Positions 10,223 through 20,396 of a stretch of 64,000 nt of DNA are shown one piece after another; the first letter of the stretch is position 1, and every line of letters starts with the position of its first letter. The DNA lies in assembly GCA_900323505.1 (NCBI GenBank), contig OOIN01000004.1, positions 868,001 through 932,000 of the forward strand, given 5' to 3'. A model generated the notes under the pieces. That model had not been told where the DNA came from, ran no database searches, and saw only the letters and a program-made list of their open reading frames with translations. A program made the translations under genes and the position numbers. Source of the DNA: Ustilago trichophora. Taxonomy: Eukaryota > Basidiomycota > Ustilaginomycetes > Ustilaginales > Ustilaginaceae.

Positions 10223-11531
10223 ATGCTTGGTTTGAAGCTACACCTCTTCTCGGTGATAGCATTGACCTCGCTGAGCGTGGTCTTGGCCAAAGAGACCTCC
10301 TTCTGGTCGCACATTGCCGCCATAGAAGCTCGAGATATCTCCTCTTCTTTACAGCAGCAGAAGCATTACAGCGACATGTCCAAACGTGCCGTCGTCCATG
10401 CTCATCACCCTGTTCCCGTTCATGGTCCTGCCCCTGCCCCGCATTCATCATCAGTCAAGTGCACTCATCCCGTACCCCGAGTCTCATTCTACAGCCTCAC
10501 CCCCGCCGAGCAATCCGCATGGATTCACAGCTTCCAACAGCTTCACAATCCTGGTAAATCCATCTTTATCAAAGGGGGCTCATTCATGGATGATTTAGCC
10601 ATGGTTCACATTGGACTTCAGGAAGAGATGCATTACAATTCGTGTTTTCTCGTTTGTCACTCTGCTTTCCTCCGAGCATTCTACTCTCTGATGCGTGTTT
10701 CAGGTTACAAGGGTAGAGAAGCATATTGGGATATTGAGAGTGACTATCAGCACGGCCTAGAAAATGCAGGCCTGTGGAACACTTTTGGCACAGATGACGG
10801 TAAAGGTGGTCCTATCCCCAACGGTCCCTTCAAGAACATCAAATGTGGAATTCTCCCCAACACCAAGCAACCCGGAAGGTCGATTGTCAAACCTCACTTT
10901 GTTACTAGACATTTCAACGGAGATTGGAATAGGAAACCCATGATTCGTGGTGACATGTACAGCTCGCATTTCAACGCCACGCTGTATGACAACTTTCTCA
11001 AGGCTCCCAACTACACCAAATTGCGATTGCAGTTGGAGGCTACGGTTCACGCTTGGATTCATCAAAGTATCGGTGGTGAGATGTGTAAGTTTTGCCCCTT
11101 TCCTCTCCCCCTTTTCGTCGTCCTTGATTTGATCCAACCTTCAATATTGCATGAAACGACGACGGGAGCAGTTATCTGAGCCCCATTGAATTGATGTTTT
11201 TTTTTTTTTTTGTGTGCTTCTTCCTCCTCCAACAACAGGGATGTTCTCGGCCGTCTGCGAGCCCGCATTCTGGCTCTTGCACGCAGAGATCGATAGATAC
11301 TGGAGAAGCTGGCAGAACAGGCACAATGGTTGGTTCGACTACGAAGGCCACAGACGCATCAGGAGGAAGGACGGCACTACAGAGTACAAGCTGGCCACGT
11401 TGGACGACACGATCGACTTTTATGGACTGTTTGAAAAGGTTAAAGTCCGAGACTTGATGCATCCGCGCAGGGGTATCCTTTGCTATAGTTATGATAGATT
11501 GTTCGGTGGAGTGCCTGATAACGCCAAGTAG
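10223..11531 (+). CDS. Secreted tyrosinase-domain copper protein (one intron)
   Basis: Type-3 copper oxidase family (monophenol/o-diphenol oxidation, melanin-type pigments). Exon 1 is 10223-11084 and exon 2 is 11239-11531, joined across a 154-nt GT-AG intron (GTAAGT donor, T15 tract, acceptor ACAACAG). The product has 384 residues. A signal peptide covers about residues 1-22 (LHLFSVIALTSLSVVLA). CuA-region histidines are about 129, 137 and 146; CuB histidines are 276 and 280 (HAWIH) and 302 in EPAFWLLHAEID. The splice joins GGEM to WMFSAVCEPAF and restores the CuB site exactly. Oddities: FLVCHS replaces the usual FLPWHR-type sequence after CuA, and E replaces D in the DPxF motif. It lies downstream of CRY-DASH on the same strand and converges with YAF9. 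Secretion and copper binding are well supported; the substrate is unknown. Confidence 0.88.
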
Positions 11532-11738
11532 GTTCGACTCGATTGCGAGATTAATTTTCGCTACAGTGCTCTGTCACAAAAGGGTGCTGAGGCATAACGG
11601 TGTGCTTTTACGCAATGTTAAGCTACAGAGTCTCTCTTCAGTCGAGCAAAAATGTGAGAGTGTCTGAACTCGAGTTTTGACGGTACAAATACATGAATCA
11701 ATACGAATGAACATTCGCTTCTCCACGAAGCTGTGCAG

Positions 11739-13025
11739 CTAAGACGCCGGGGGAACAGCAGATGTAGCCGACCCCGAAGCGACAGAGGCATTATTCAACG
11801 CAGCGATTCGGTTCCTAGCATCCTTCAACGCCTTCTCGGCGCGAATGAGTTGATCACGGCCCCTTTCGAGCTCTCGGATGGCTGCGATACGGGCCAAGTC
11901 GAGACGCTCGCCTTCGGACTGCTGTGCTTCGATGGAAAGTGCGTCGAAGAGGTAGCCTGTAGGCGTGTGAAGCGGGTGTGGCGGAATGGGAGCTGGTGTA
12001 GCAGTGGACTTGTTCTTGGCTGCATCGGCTTGTGCATATTGGTAGGATCGGTATGCGGCAGGGTCGGTGAAGGCGAGTGCTGAAATTGCGGGGAGAGGCG
12101 ACGGAGGATGCATCGACAGGACGTCGTAAAATGGCTCCATGGGTTCAGGGAAGACGATCTCGTCGTACTGCCACGAGTGAACGACGGGTGGAAGTGCCGG
12201 CTTGGGTGGTGCAGGTGCTGCTGATGCGTCGGTTGCTGTCGCAGATGTGTGAGTCCCGGCTTCGGTTGTGGATGGGATCGGATCAGCATCCATGCTGTTT
12301 GTGCCGGGTTCTGGCTTGGTGTCATTTGCAGACGTGGAAGCTTCTCCGCCTGGCTCGTCCTTGGCCTCCCCGGTCGATGTCTCTGCTGCAGATGTATCAG
12401 CAGGAGGCAGAGGAGCAGGTATTGATGGTGCTGGCGGCTCAGCCTCGACAGCAGCTGCCTGTTGGAGCCAGGGGTGCAGCTTCAAGTGGTGAAACAGCGT
12501 GATAGGCTTTTCGTTGGCCTCTGGCACGAAAAAGATCTTGATCTGAATCTCGAATTCTCCCCATCCGGTCTCGGTGACGTGATAGGGCGGCTTGTCGATA
12601 TTTCGTGTTGGCTGTGGATATGTGTCGTGTAGCTTGAATTGGACACGCTTGATAAAGTGGGAAATGTCGTCTTTACCACCGACCATCTTGTGGTAGTCGT
12701 GCTCCTGGTCGCGACCGCGTGTCGAGATGGTGGCAGCTGACCCGGCCGCAGCGGGTGTTGATGGCGTCGTGGTACCAGATGTTCCAGCAGCAGTATTGGA
12801 GGCAGCAAACTCGGAGCCTTGTTCGAAGGATGCATTGCTGTGTGCTCCAGAGATGGCGGAGAGGGAAGGAAGAGGATGGGAAGCAGCGCTTCGAACAGCG
12901 ACTGTCCACTTGTGGGTGTGATCCGGAGGTGCTGCCAGCTTCTCAGCTGGTGTAAGAGGAGTGGATGTCGATCCATACAGGATGGGTCGATGGATTGACA
13001 GGCCTCTGACGCGTTTGTTCGACAT
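11739..13025 (-). CDS. YAF9: YEATS-domain chromatin reader YAF9 (SWR1/NuA4 subunit)
   Basis: Homologue of yeast Yaf9 and human GAS41, an acyl-lysine reader shared by the SWR1 (H2A.Z deposition) and NuA4 (acetyltransferase) complexes in the nucleus. It has 428 residues. The YEATS domain spans about residues 4-185: [39 protein letters not shown], and the reader-pocket segment [15 protein letters not shown] Ser/Ala/Thr/Gly-rich insertion of about 65 residues (about 47-112) splits the domain between early beta strands. Residues 190-345 are Pro/Ala/Thr-rich and look disordered. A C-terminal charged coiled coil (about 385-425, [20 protein letters not shown]) matches the family's complex-docking helix. 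The ATG at 13023-13025 is immediately followed by the conserved N-terminus. No intron. Confidence 0.93.
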   Translation of the reverse strand: MSNKRVRGLSIHRPILYGSTSTPLTPAEKLAAPPDHTHKWTVAVRSAASHPLPSLSAISGAHSNASFEQGSEFAASNTAAGTSGTTTPSTPAAAGSAATISTRGRDQEHDYHKMVGGKDDISHFIKRVQFKLHDTYPQPTRNIDKPPYHVTETGWGEFEIQIKIFFVPEANEKPITLFHHLKLHPWLQQAAAVEAEPPAPSIPAPLPPADTSAAETSTGEAKDEPGGEASTSANDTKPEPGTNSMDADPIPSTTEAGTHTSATATDASAAPAPPKPALPPVVHSWQYDEIVFPEPMEPFYDVLSMHPPSPLPAISALAFTDPAAYRSYQYAQADAAKNKSTATPAPIPPHPLHTPTGYLFDALSIEAQQSEGERLDLARIAAIRELERGRDQLIRAEKALKDARNRIAALNNASVASGSATSAVPPAS

Positions 13026-13833
13026 TTTTGCGTATCACAGAGGTGTAGGAAGCGGAAGAAGATATGGTTAGCATGCCGTCAATCCAGTCTGGAGAGTAAA
13101 GGGTCTCGCGAGACGTGCCCTTTTCCCGACATCCGGGATTCCTAGCAACGAGAGGCTTATCGGGCGAGAAAGTCCTAACGCCAAAGAAGTGGAGAAATTA
13201 GAGAGGTTATGAAGGTCTTTCCGACCTCGGATCAAGGACAAGAAAAAAACGCGGCAGCTGACTGGTTCAAGCTTTGCTGTTAGGAAGATCTGCTTTTTCA
13301 ATTTTCCATGATTTTGGCCCAAGTAGCTGCTAGCCTCGATACAGTGCTGTCTAGTACTGTAGCTGACGTTATTCTGATTTTTTGCTAGCTCAGCCGACTC
13401 TGCCACCGTATCGACCCCAACACTGACACCCGTTGGCTCTCGTCCAACAAGTAACCCTTACACCAACAACATCTTCTATCCTCATACCGCCCTGTCACAA
13501 TCGCATATACTCGGGCAGTCTCCCTCGGGCTTACACAAGGATCTGTCAGATTGAGGCAACCAACCTCGCTACGTCCATTCACATCTGCAACCGCAAGAAC
13601 CATAGAGGAACCTTCCTCCATGCTCATATAGCTTCAGCTTCCTACCACGGACATCGCTTCCGAGCTTTGGTGCTGCGCTGTCCAACGCCATCTCATTGCC
13701 CTTAACGCGCTGCGCGACGCACTCACCTCGTATGGCGAACGTCTCTGGAGGGCACCACGTCTTCTGTTCCTGGCCACTTCCGGTATTGATGCAAGAGGGC
13801 TAGCCTCGCTTCAATCCGAAGTAGAGCTCCTGC
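13026..13833. other. Divergent intergenic region between YAF9 and the PPR gene
   Basis: About 0.8 kb separating the YAF9 (minus) and PPR (plus) starts, so it should hold both promoters. It contains a TAGTACTGTA motif near 13352, a half of the recurrent palindrome described in the findings. No gene is visible. Confidence 0.6.
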
Positions 13834-16800
13834 ATGAGGCCACCACCACCATCAGCCCTGGCAAGGGCTGGCTCCTCACACAGCGATAGTCTACTTGGCT
13901 TGCTCCCCCTGGCTACAAGGATTTGTCGTCTGGCCGCAGACATCGAAAAGATTGATGGCAGCAAACTAGCTCCAACACGCCTCGCTCCATCGTCCAGATT
14001 GCGCCCAGCGGTCCTTTCTCACAGAGTCTCAAGCAGCACGGCACTCGTCTGTGATTTTCTCTGTCCAAGTGTCACAGCATCGACAGCCGCTCAGAATGTG
14101 GTTCCTCTTTCTTTGTCCAGCCGACCACGTCATGCCGCATCGGGCACATTCGCAATCAGCCGCCTTCCGCCGAGGGCAGCTCAACGCCACTCGTTCCTTG
14201 CTCGCACCCAAACCCGACAAGCTTCAACAGCGGCAGCTGTTACAAGGACGGCCGACGCTCATATGGAACACCACGCCGACCCCTCATCTAACCTGCCCCC
14301 TGGGTTTGCAACAAACCCAAATTTGCACTGGCACCACACCACTGACACTGCAGGACTCTTCGCCGCGCCTGAACCTGGCATCGTTGCTCGTCCGAGCCAC
14401 TGGATCTCAGCCTGGCAGGGTCGGAAGCATGCGAGCCGTCAGGACAAGCTCATCAATGTGCGCATCCACAAGGCCATTGACGACGAAAGGAGCGAATTTG
14501 CAGAGGGATGGCAGGATCGCAGCGACGTCAATGGTATCACACGTCGCAGAATGTTCGGGCATCGTCTCTGGCACCTCTACCGACAACATGCGCACAAGGA
14601 GTCGCTAGCCCTTTCCACGCGTGTCAGGCTAGCCGACACGCTTGCTAAAACTGCCAGCTTGGTTACAACCAACAAAACACACTCTTCTCAATCTAAAGTG
14701 CTGCGTTATCTCTTTGGACGACGTATCAATGCCATCCTTCAAGATTGCCATCTCTTCCTCGCAAACGTGCAAGCTACTCGTCCCTCGCGACATCAACCAG
14801 CATTGCCATACTCGAATTTCGGAATTGCTTTGCTCCAACCCATCGCCATGGCACTTCAGGCACGGCCCATCTCGGCTCTCAAAGTTATGGACGACGTCTT
14901 GCTTCGCTGCAGACCCGACATCTATGGTTACAAGACCAACCCTCTACTGCCTCGTGACTATCTCTCCCCGATCAATCTCACGCTGCAAACAATCTTTGAC
15001 TCGATCAAGTTCGAGCTCTCGTGTCCATCAGATCACAATTCCCTTAGCAGTCCCATCATATCGCACCCCGACTTCTATCAAGACGACGGCCTCTTAGACG
15101 ACTTCCGACATGGTCGCCGCCAGCAGCCGGAATCCAAGAACCCCATCTCTGACAGCATCAAGTGGTTTATTACCTCTCCACATGCTTTTTTACTCTCCCA
15201 CCCTGCCTTTAGAAGTCCACGGGGCATGTTCCTCCATTGCCTGTCTCAAGCAGAAGACCCGCATTTGATCCTCGACCAACTTAGCCAGGAATACGACTCG
15301 CGAGATCCGGCGTTTGTCCAGACCTGCAACTTTCTGCTTCGATCCCTTCTCTCAAAGGGCTCGGAAGCCGTTCTTGAATTCTACGACGATTTGTGGACCA
15401 GGGGCGTGCCCATGCCGTCCGGCCTCGTTCACCGTATCATCAAGGAGAGCAGGGCGCAGGGATCCTCGGCTCGTCTCGAGACGCTGTTTCACCGCATATC
15501 ACAGTCCTCTACAATTCCAAAGACCTCAACAAAGGTTTTGCGTACTGTCACACGATGCTGGGCCATGCGAAACAGGCTCGACCGCGTCAACTTCTTTCTC
15601 GCTCTGCTGCAGAAGCGCAGGCCTCGCGGTCATGACAACTTTGTCCGCCTCGTCACAATGGACCTCGCCGCGGCTCGTGGCGATGTTAAGCTCCTGCATG
15701 AGAAGCTTGCCGAGGTTCACGATTTTGAGGCCAGTCAGGTTGACCAATGTGCCCCTGGCAGGTCCCCGCTCAATGCCAAAGCGTACGGCATGCTCATCAA
15801 GGCCTGCAATCGCTCCGATGACGTCGATCTGGCCGAACTTTACTTGACCAAGGCCCTCGAAAGAGGGATCGCTCCGCGCTCCTCCGACTTCAACCTCATC
15901 ATCGACTTGCACATCCGCAACTCCAACGTTGATGCGGCCCTTGCCGTTTTCGAGCAGATGAAGGAGTTTGGTGTACAGCCCGACAAATACACCTACACCA
16001 TTCTCATCCATGGCTTCGCATTGCGTCGTGACCCAGACTCGGCTGCACATACGCTCCGGGCCATGATTGACGCTGGCAGAACTCCGGATCGCATCACTTA
16101 TGCTGCGCTACTCAACTGCTTTGTTGAGTCAGGAATCTACGACGAAGCCATCAGGATGTTTGCTTGGATGCAGAATCACCGCGACGTCCGTATCCGGCCA
16201 TCTATCGAGGTCTGCAACATCATTCTCAAGGCCTATGTACTAAGCTCCGTGCCGGTGCAAAAGGTGATGCAATTCGTCAGCAACGTTCGCAAGATGCGCC
16301 TCTCTCCCAACGCCAACACTTATGCTCTGATGCTGCAGAGCGCCTGCGACGCAGGTTTCATGGATGTTGCTGAAGAAGTTTTCTCGGAAGCCGAAAGATG
16401 TCTTCCCGACATCACCGGAAGTGGTCCCGGTCAGGGCGCCAACGTCTACCATTTCACCATCATGATTCAAGGCTACCTGCGTCTTGGCGATCACGCGGAA
16501 GCAAAGGACTACTTTGACGAAATGCAACAACGCAAGCTTTCGCCTTCTTCTATCACCTGGAGCGTCATGGTCCATAGCTATGCTCACAGCGAGAACGAGG
16601 CCAACTACGACCTTGCTTGTACGCTCGTGTCGCAACTCGTCGCAGACGAAAGCAAAAGGGCTTTCAGGCCGTCGTCGTGGAGCGCACCTGCTGCTTTTGC
16701 AGGGAAGGAGAAGACTCCAACTGCAGTCGAGAAAGCATTTGAGAATCACAGGCTCCCGGCCAAGCATAGTCCATCTTTCGAAACGCTCTATACTGTTCTT

Positions 16801-18003
16801 ATGGTTGCGCAGGCTCAACGTGGTGAACCCGATAAAGTGGAGAGGACGCTCAGGACCTTGGCCCGCTCTACACCTGACTTGTCCGTCTACGCAATGACTC
16901 CGCTGCTAGACGCCTATCGAAGGGCCGGCGATGTCGACAGCGCCCTGCGCCTGTTTGACCAGATCTACGCATCAGCTCTCGAATTGGCCAGCAGCAAGAG
17001 CCATCGTATCTACGCTCACAGCTCCACCCCGGATGCTAGCGAGCCGGATGATTCGGATCCGCAGGCTTCAGCCGAGCGCAGGCGAGATGCCAGTAGCCGC
17101 AACGTGCTCTGTCTTCCGATCTCGATCATGATCGACTTGTTATCCAATGCTGGTCGACACGAGGAGATTTCCAAGATGTGGGCACGAGCCAAGAAGGATG
17201 GATTTGGGTTTGATTCGGACAACTGGAACCACTTGGCTGCGTCCATGGCTCGAGCGGAGCAGCTGGAAGAAGCACTTTCCGTCGTAGAACATGTGCTGTA
17301 CCAAGACCCGCCCAATGCCTGGATGCGCAGCCGTGACCAGGAGGAATTACGCAGACGCCACAAAAAGGATGAGGCTGTGGTGGAAGAGGATGGAGAGCTT
17401 GCATCTCGTCGCGGCGACGACGATGCAGAGACAGAGGCAACAGAGGCAGCAGAGATGTCAAAGGAAGCAGAAATCTTTGATCCCTTGCCTGCAGACGCTC
17501 CATTGGACCCTGCCACTGTGCACCGATCCGATGCTGCAAGCCCTCCTTCTACACCACCCAATCGACAACACCAAGGTCGATCGGACGATGACCCATACGT
17601 GGAGCTACCATTTGATCGACCTGAGCTCTACTTCTCCGAAGGTGAAGATGGCATAGACGACGAAGCACAGCGCTCATCCTATGGACAAGTCGAAGAAGAC
17701 TACTTCGTCGAGCCCAGCGCCTACTATCTCGACTCCAAATCCAACATCTCGCTCACGCGTGATCTCAAGTCCAGCACAGCACATCGCTTCTCGCCCTGGT
17801 ACGCACATTTTGAAACCATGGAGGCCATCAGTCGCGGCCTCGCCAACATCAGGGAGCCACACAAGGTCATTACCTTGCTCGACAAGTTCCGCACAGCAGC
17901 CAGCTTGCTCGATCTGCACGAACGTAAAGTGGAAATCATCCGTGAGCGTCAGAAGGAGGAAGCTGTTCGCAGTGCTAGGGATCTCATTGATGGCAGGACA
18001 TAG
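13834..18003 (+). CDS. Large pentatricopeptide-repeat protein, probably mitochondrial
   Basis: PPR protein of 1389 residues, likely to bind organellar RNA. An in-frame TAG at 13822-13824 makes the ATG at 13834 the first available start. The N-terminus (about 150 residues) is rich in Arg/Ser/Ala and poor in acidic residues, as in mitochondrial presequences. Degenerate repeats occur from about residue 500. Clear PPR motifs run from about 645 to 930, for example AYGMLIKACNRSDDVDLAEL and DKYTYTILIHGFALRRDPDS, then VYHFTIMIQGYLRLGDHAEA. Further repeats follow near 985-1050 (SVYAMTPLLDAYRRAGDVDS) and 1090-1160. The C-terminal 200 residues are acidic and low complexity, then end in a charged helix. 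No catalytic domain is visible. The exact family member was not identified. The transposon sits 94 bp after the stop codon. Confidence 0.88.
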   Translation: MRPPPPSALARAGSSHSDSLLGLLPLATRICRLAADIEKIDGSKLAPTRLAPSSRLRPAVLSHRVSSSTALVCDFLCPSVTASTAAQNVVPLSLSSRPRHAASGTFAISRLPPRAAQRHSFLARTQTRQASTAAAVTRTADAHMEHHADPSSNLPPGFATNPNLHWHHTTDTAGLFAAPEPGIVARPSHWISAWQGRKHASRQDKLINVRIHKAIDDERSEFAEGWQDRSDVNGITRRRMFGHRLWHLYRQHAHKESLALSTRVRLADTLAKTASLVTTNKTHSSQSKVLRYLFGRRINAILQDCHLFLANVQATRPSRHQPALPYSNFGIALLQPIAMALQARPISALKVMDDVLLRCRPDIYGYKTNPLLPRDYLSPINLTLQTIFDSIKFELSCPSDHNSLSSPIISHPDFYQDDGLLDDFRHGRRQQPESKNPISDSIKWFITSPHAFLLSHPAFRSPRGMFLHCLSQAEDPHLILDQLSQEYDSRDPAFVQTCNFLLRSLLSKGSEAVLEFYDDLWTRGVPMPSGLVHRIIKESRAQGSSARLETLFHRISQSSTIPKTSTKVLRTVTRCWAMRNRLDRVNFFLALLQKRRPRGHDNFVRLVTMDLAAARGDVKLLHEKLAEVHDFEASQVDQCAPGRSPLNAKAYGMLIKACNRSDDVDLAELYLTKALERGIAPRSSDFNLIIDLHIRNSNVDAALAVFEQMKEFGVQPDKYTYTILIHGFALRRDPDSAAHTLRAMIDAGRTPDRITYAALLNCFVESGIYDEAIRMFAWMQNHRDVRIRPSIEVCNIILKAYVLSSVPVQKVMQFVSNVRKMRLSPNANTYALMLQSACDAGFMDVAEEVFSEAERCLPDITGSGPGQGANVYHFTIMIQGYLRLGDHAEAKDYFDEMQQRKLSPSSITWSVMVHSYAHSENEANYDLACTLVSQLVADESKRAFRPSSWSAPAAFAGKEKTPTAVEKAFENHRLPAKHSPSFETLYTVLMVAQAQRGEPDKVERTLRTLARSTPDLSVYAMTPLLDAYRRAGDVDSALRLFDQIYASALELASSKSHRIYAHSSTPDASEPDDSDPQASAERRRDASSRNVLCLPISIMIDLLSNAGRHEEISKMWARAKKDGFGFDSDNWNHLAASMARAEQLEEALSVVEHVLYQDPPNAWMRSRDQEELRRRHKKDEAVVEEDGELASRRGDDDAETEATEAAEMSKEAEIFDPLPADAPLDPATVHRSDAASPPSTPPNRQHQGRSDDDPYVELPFDRPELYFSEGEDGIDDEAQRSSYGQVEEDYFVEPSAYYLDSKSNISLTRDLKSSTAHRFSPWYAHFETMEAISRGLANIREPHKVITLLDKFRTAASLLDLHERKVEIIRERQKEEAVRSARDLIDGRT

Positions 18004-18097
18004 GTTTGGACTCCCTAAAGCGGGTTTTGTTTTGTATCACTACCAGCATTTCACGCCCACCATATCATATCATCAATTCAGAAATTTGTCAAAGGTA

Positions 18098-18144
18098 ACG
18101 TAATTACAGTAGTTCCGACGCATGTGTAGTTTCGACGCGTTTTT
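18098..18144 (+). repeat. Left terminal inverted repeat of the transposon
   Basis: Starts ACGTAATTACAGTAGTTCC and ends CGACGCGTTTTT. It is identical over all 47 bases to the reverse complement of 20296-20342. Confidence 0.97.
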
Positions 18145-18272
18145 GAGCTTGAAAATTAATATGATGGTAGTACTTATCGTGATGATGAACACGGCTGTTT
18201 TGAGGTCCAAACAATGTGAGACTTGGATTGCGAGTACATGAGATGCTACAATACATACTGAACAAGCTGAAT

Positions 18273-20114
18273 TCATGCGTGTGTGCGAGATGGGCCAGCA
18301 ACAGGAAGTGTATCAAAGAAGCCAAAGGGATCTTCCTCGTCATCTCTGATGGCGGACAGAGGCTCATTTTCTCCCAGCTCATCATCAAGATTCTCCATGG
18401 ATGGTGTTGTTAGTGTGCTTAATGATGAAGAAGAAGCCTCGTCACCATCAATATCTGCTTCATCGCCATCAGCGGCTGCCAGAGCTGATGGTAGTACAAC
18501 CTCCTTGTCCGTCTGCCTGTCCTTCCCCTTTGACTGTGATACCTTTGCAATCCCTTTTGTCACCAACTCTCTTTCTGCATGCTCTCGGGTGATCATGACG
18601 TCTTTTGACAGCACTCGCTGATCACCCTTTGCCTTGATACGACGTACCTTTTGAGCCGATTTCTTGCTGTGATGCTCTTGAACATGAAGGACCGAGTTTT
18701 CCGCCTCCAGAATCGCAATTGATGCATGTGCTTGCTCGTTTGCTTGAAGCACGGCCCTCTTGAGACGCCGGGCTCTACGGATATCCGGCTCGTTCCTGAA
18801 TGCATCGAGTGTGGCATTCATGGCTGCATCCGATGCAGGAACGGCGACTTCCTGCAGCGGCGTTTGTGTTTCTTCAGGAACAGGTGCAGAATGGCCCGGA
18901 AGCCGAGCAATAACCTTGTTTGGACTTGGGCTCATGGTGATGCCGGAGTCCGTGAATGCCTTCCGTACAGCAGACTGTGTCAGGACCATTTCACGAGCCT
19001 GTGCATAGAACGTGGCAAAGAGTGCCTTGTCAATTGTGTCCACGTGCTGTGCAGCTTCATTGACGGCATGCTGATACCGGCCTTTCAAAGGCCGGAAGAT
19101 TGAGACGTCCAGCGGCTGCATCACATGCGTTGCATGCGGCGGAAACAGGAACGGAATGATACGGCGAGACCAAAGTGCATTGCAAAACTCGACGCTGGTG
19201 TGAGACCCGTGACCGTCCAGTATGAGAAGCCGCCATGCTGATGAAGGCAATGGCGTAGTGGACGGGTCGAAGATGGTTTCGACCCATTGGACGGCGATCT
19301 CATTGTTTGTCCAGCCGTTGTTGGACTTGGCAAACCGCCACGTGGCTGGAACATTCTCCATTCGCTGCTGTTCTCCGACCGTATGAACTCGGCCTTTGGT
19401 GATAATGAGCGGTGGAAGTACCTGACCGGCACTACCAATGCACTCAATCACAGTTGCAGACTCACGGTTGCCTGGCTGAGCTCTGAATGATGCAGCCTGA
19501 TCACCGGAAGGCACAACAACTCGCTCACGGCCACCTACACCAAACATGAAACCTGTTTCATCCATGTTATATATATTGTTTGAAGAAACATTGTATTCAT
19601 GCAGTATAGAAGCCAATTGAGTGAACCATTGTTGAATTCCGGCCTCGTCTGTGCCCGTGAGCCGTGCATTGTCGAGACATCGAGACCAATGAGACTTGAT
19701 CTCAGGATGCCGAAGCAGGAACGACTGCAGCCATGCATGGCTGAGCTTAATTGGCGTGCCGCCGGCAGGCAAAGGCCGAGAAACGGCGTTTGCATACTCC
19801 ATTACAATTGCCGGCGTGAGAGGGAAGCCGCTGCAGGCACAACGCCGGATGTGTGTGACAACGGCGTTCTCGGCAGCACTTGTAAGTGCCTGTTGAGCTT
19901 CATTGGCGCCTTTTTTGGACTGCCGGCCCGACATCCGGTGGCGTAGCGTCGATTCCGGAACATTGTGGACGGCCGCTGCTTTGCGAATGCTATCGTGCTG
20001 GCCCTGCTCAAGCTCATTGATGGCCAGCTGCAAGCGTTCCTCACGCTGGTCTCGCTTGCTAGCAGTTGCAGCCCGATACATCACAGACCGTTTTGAAAGA
20101 GGGTTGCATGGCAT
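18273..20114 (-). CDS. Fot1/pogo-like DDE transposase
   Basis: Cut-and-paste transposase of 613 residues. Domains in order: an N-terminal psq-type helix-turn-helix (about residues 28-62, IRKAAAVHNVPESTLRHRMS), a CENP-B/Tc5-type HTH (about 120-150, LSHAWLQSFLLRHPEIKSHW), then the DDE_1 catalytic domain. Catalytic aspartates are in YNMDETGF (about 185), LILDGHGSH (about 299) and QPLDVSIF (about 335). The last two are separated by 35 residues (DD35D), as in Fot1/Pot2. The C-terminus is a charged, partly coiled segment followed by a Ser/Asp/Glu-rich tail. ATG at 20112-20114, TGA at 18273-18275. The frame is undamaged, so the protein is probably functional. It is transcribed towards the PPR gene. 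Confidence 0.95.
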   Translation of the reverse strand: MPCNPLSKRSVMYRAATASKRDQREERLQLAINELEQGQHDSIRKAAAVHNVPESTLRHRMSGRQSKKGANEAQQALTSAAENAVVTHIRRCACSGFPLTPAIVMEYANAVSRPLPAGGTPIKLSHAWLQSFLLRHPEIKSHWSRCLDNARLTGTDEAGIQQWFTQLASILHEYNVSSNNIYNMDETGFMFGVGGRERVVVPSGDQAASFRAQPGNRESATVIECIGSAGQVLPPLIITKGRVHTVGEQQRMENVPATWRFAKSNNGWTNNEIAVQWVETIFDPSTTPLPSSAWRLLILDGHGSHTSVEFCNALWSRRIIPFLFPPHATHVMQPLDVSIFRPLKGRYQHAVNEAAQHVDTIDKALFATFYAQAREMVLTQSAVRKAFTDSGITMSPSPNKVIARLPGHSAPVPEETQTPLQEVAVPASDAAMNATLDAFRNEPDIRRARRLKRAVLQANEQAHASIAILEAENSVLHVQEHHSKKSAQKVRRIKAKGDQRVLSKDVMITREHAERELVTKGIAKVSQSKGKDRQTDKEVVLPSALAAADGDEADIDGDEASSSSLSTLTTPSMENLDDELGENEPLSAIRDDEEDPFGFFDTLPVAGPSRTHA

Positions 20115-20295
20115 GATGGATGCTGATATTGCTGGATAATGGTGTCAAAAGGCTGTTGAAAGCTGCTGATGATGAAGCGGCGATGATGAAGCCGGGGTCC
20201 AAGAATTTGGGATGGTGGGGCTCATGCAAGGAACAAACAACGCGCTCACGATCATGCAGGCCACTACCATCACATATTGAAATAATCTCACATTG

Positions 20296-20342
20296 AAAAA
20301 CGCGTCGAAACTACACATGCGTCGGAACTACTGTAATTACGT
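20296..20342 (-). repeat. Right terminal inverted repeat of the transposon
   Basis: Perfect inverted copy of 18098-18144, followed immediately by TA. Confidence 0.97.
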
Positions 20343-20396
20343 TAGTGTTTCTTTGCGTACACACATGAACCAAAAACACGGGCATCACGGCATCTT

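Larger units (their letters stand above)
18098..20342 (-). mobile_element. Complete Fot1/pogo-type DNA transposon (Tc1/mariner superfamily)
   Basis: A 2245-bp element bounded by perfect 47-bp terminal inverted repeats (18098-18144 and 20296-20342) and flanked on both sides by TA (18096-18097 and 20343-20344), the target duplication expected for this superfamily. It carries one full-length transposase gene on the minus strand with no internal stop or frameshift. All autonomous features are therefore present, which points to a recent insertion. It lies between the stop codons of two convergent host genes. Confidence 0.95.
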
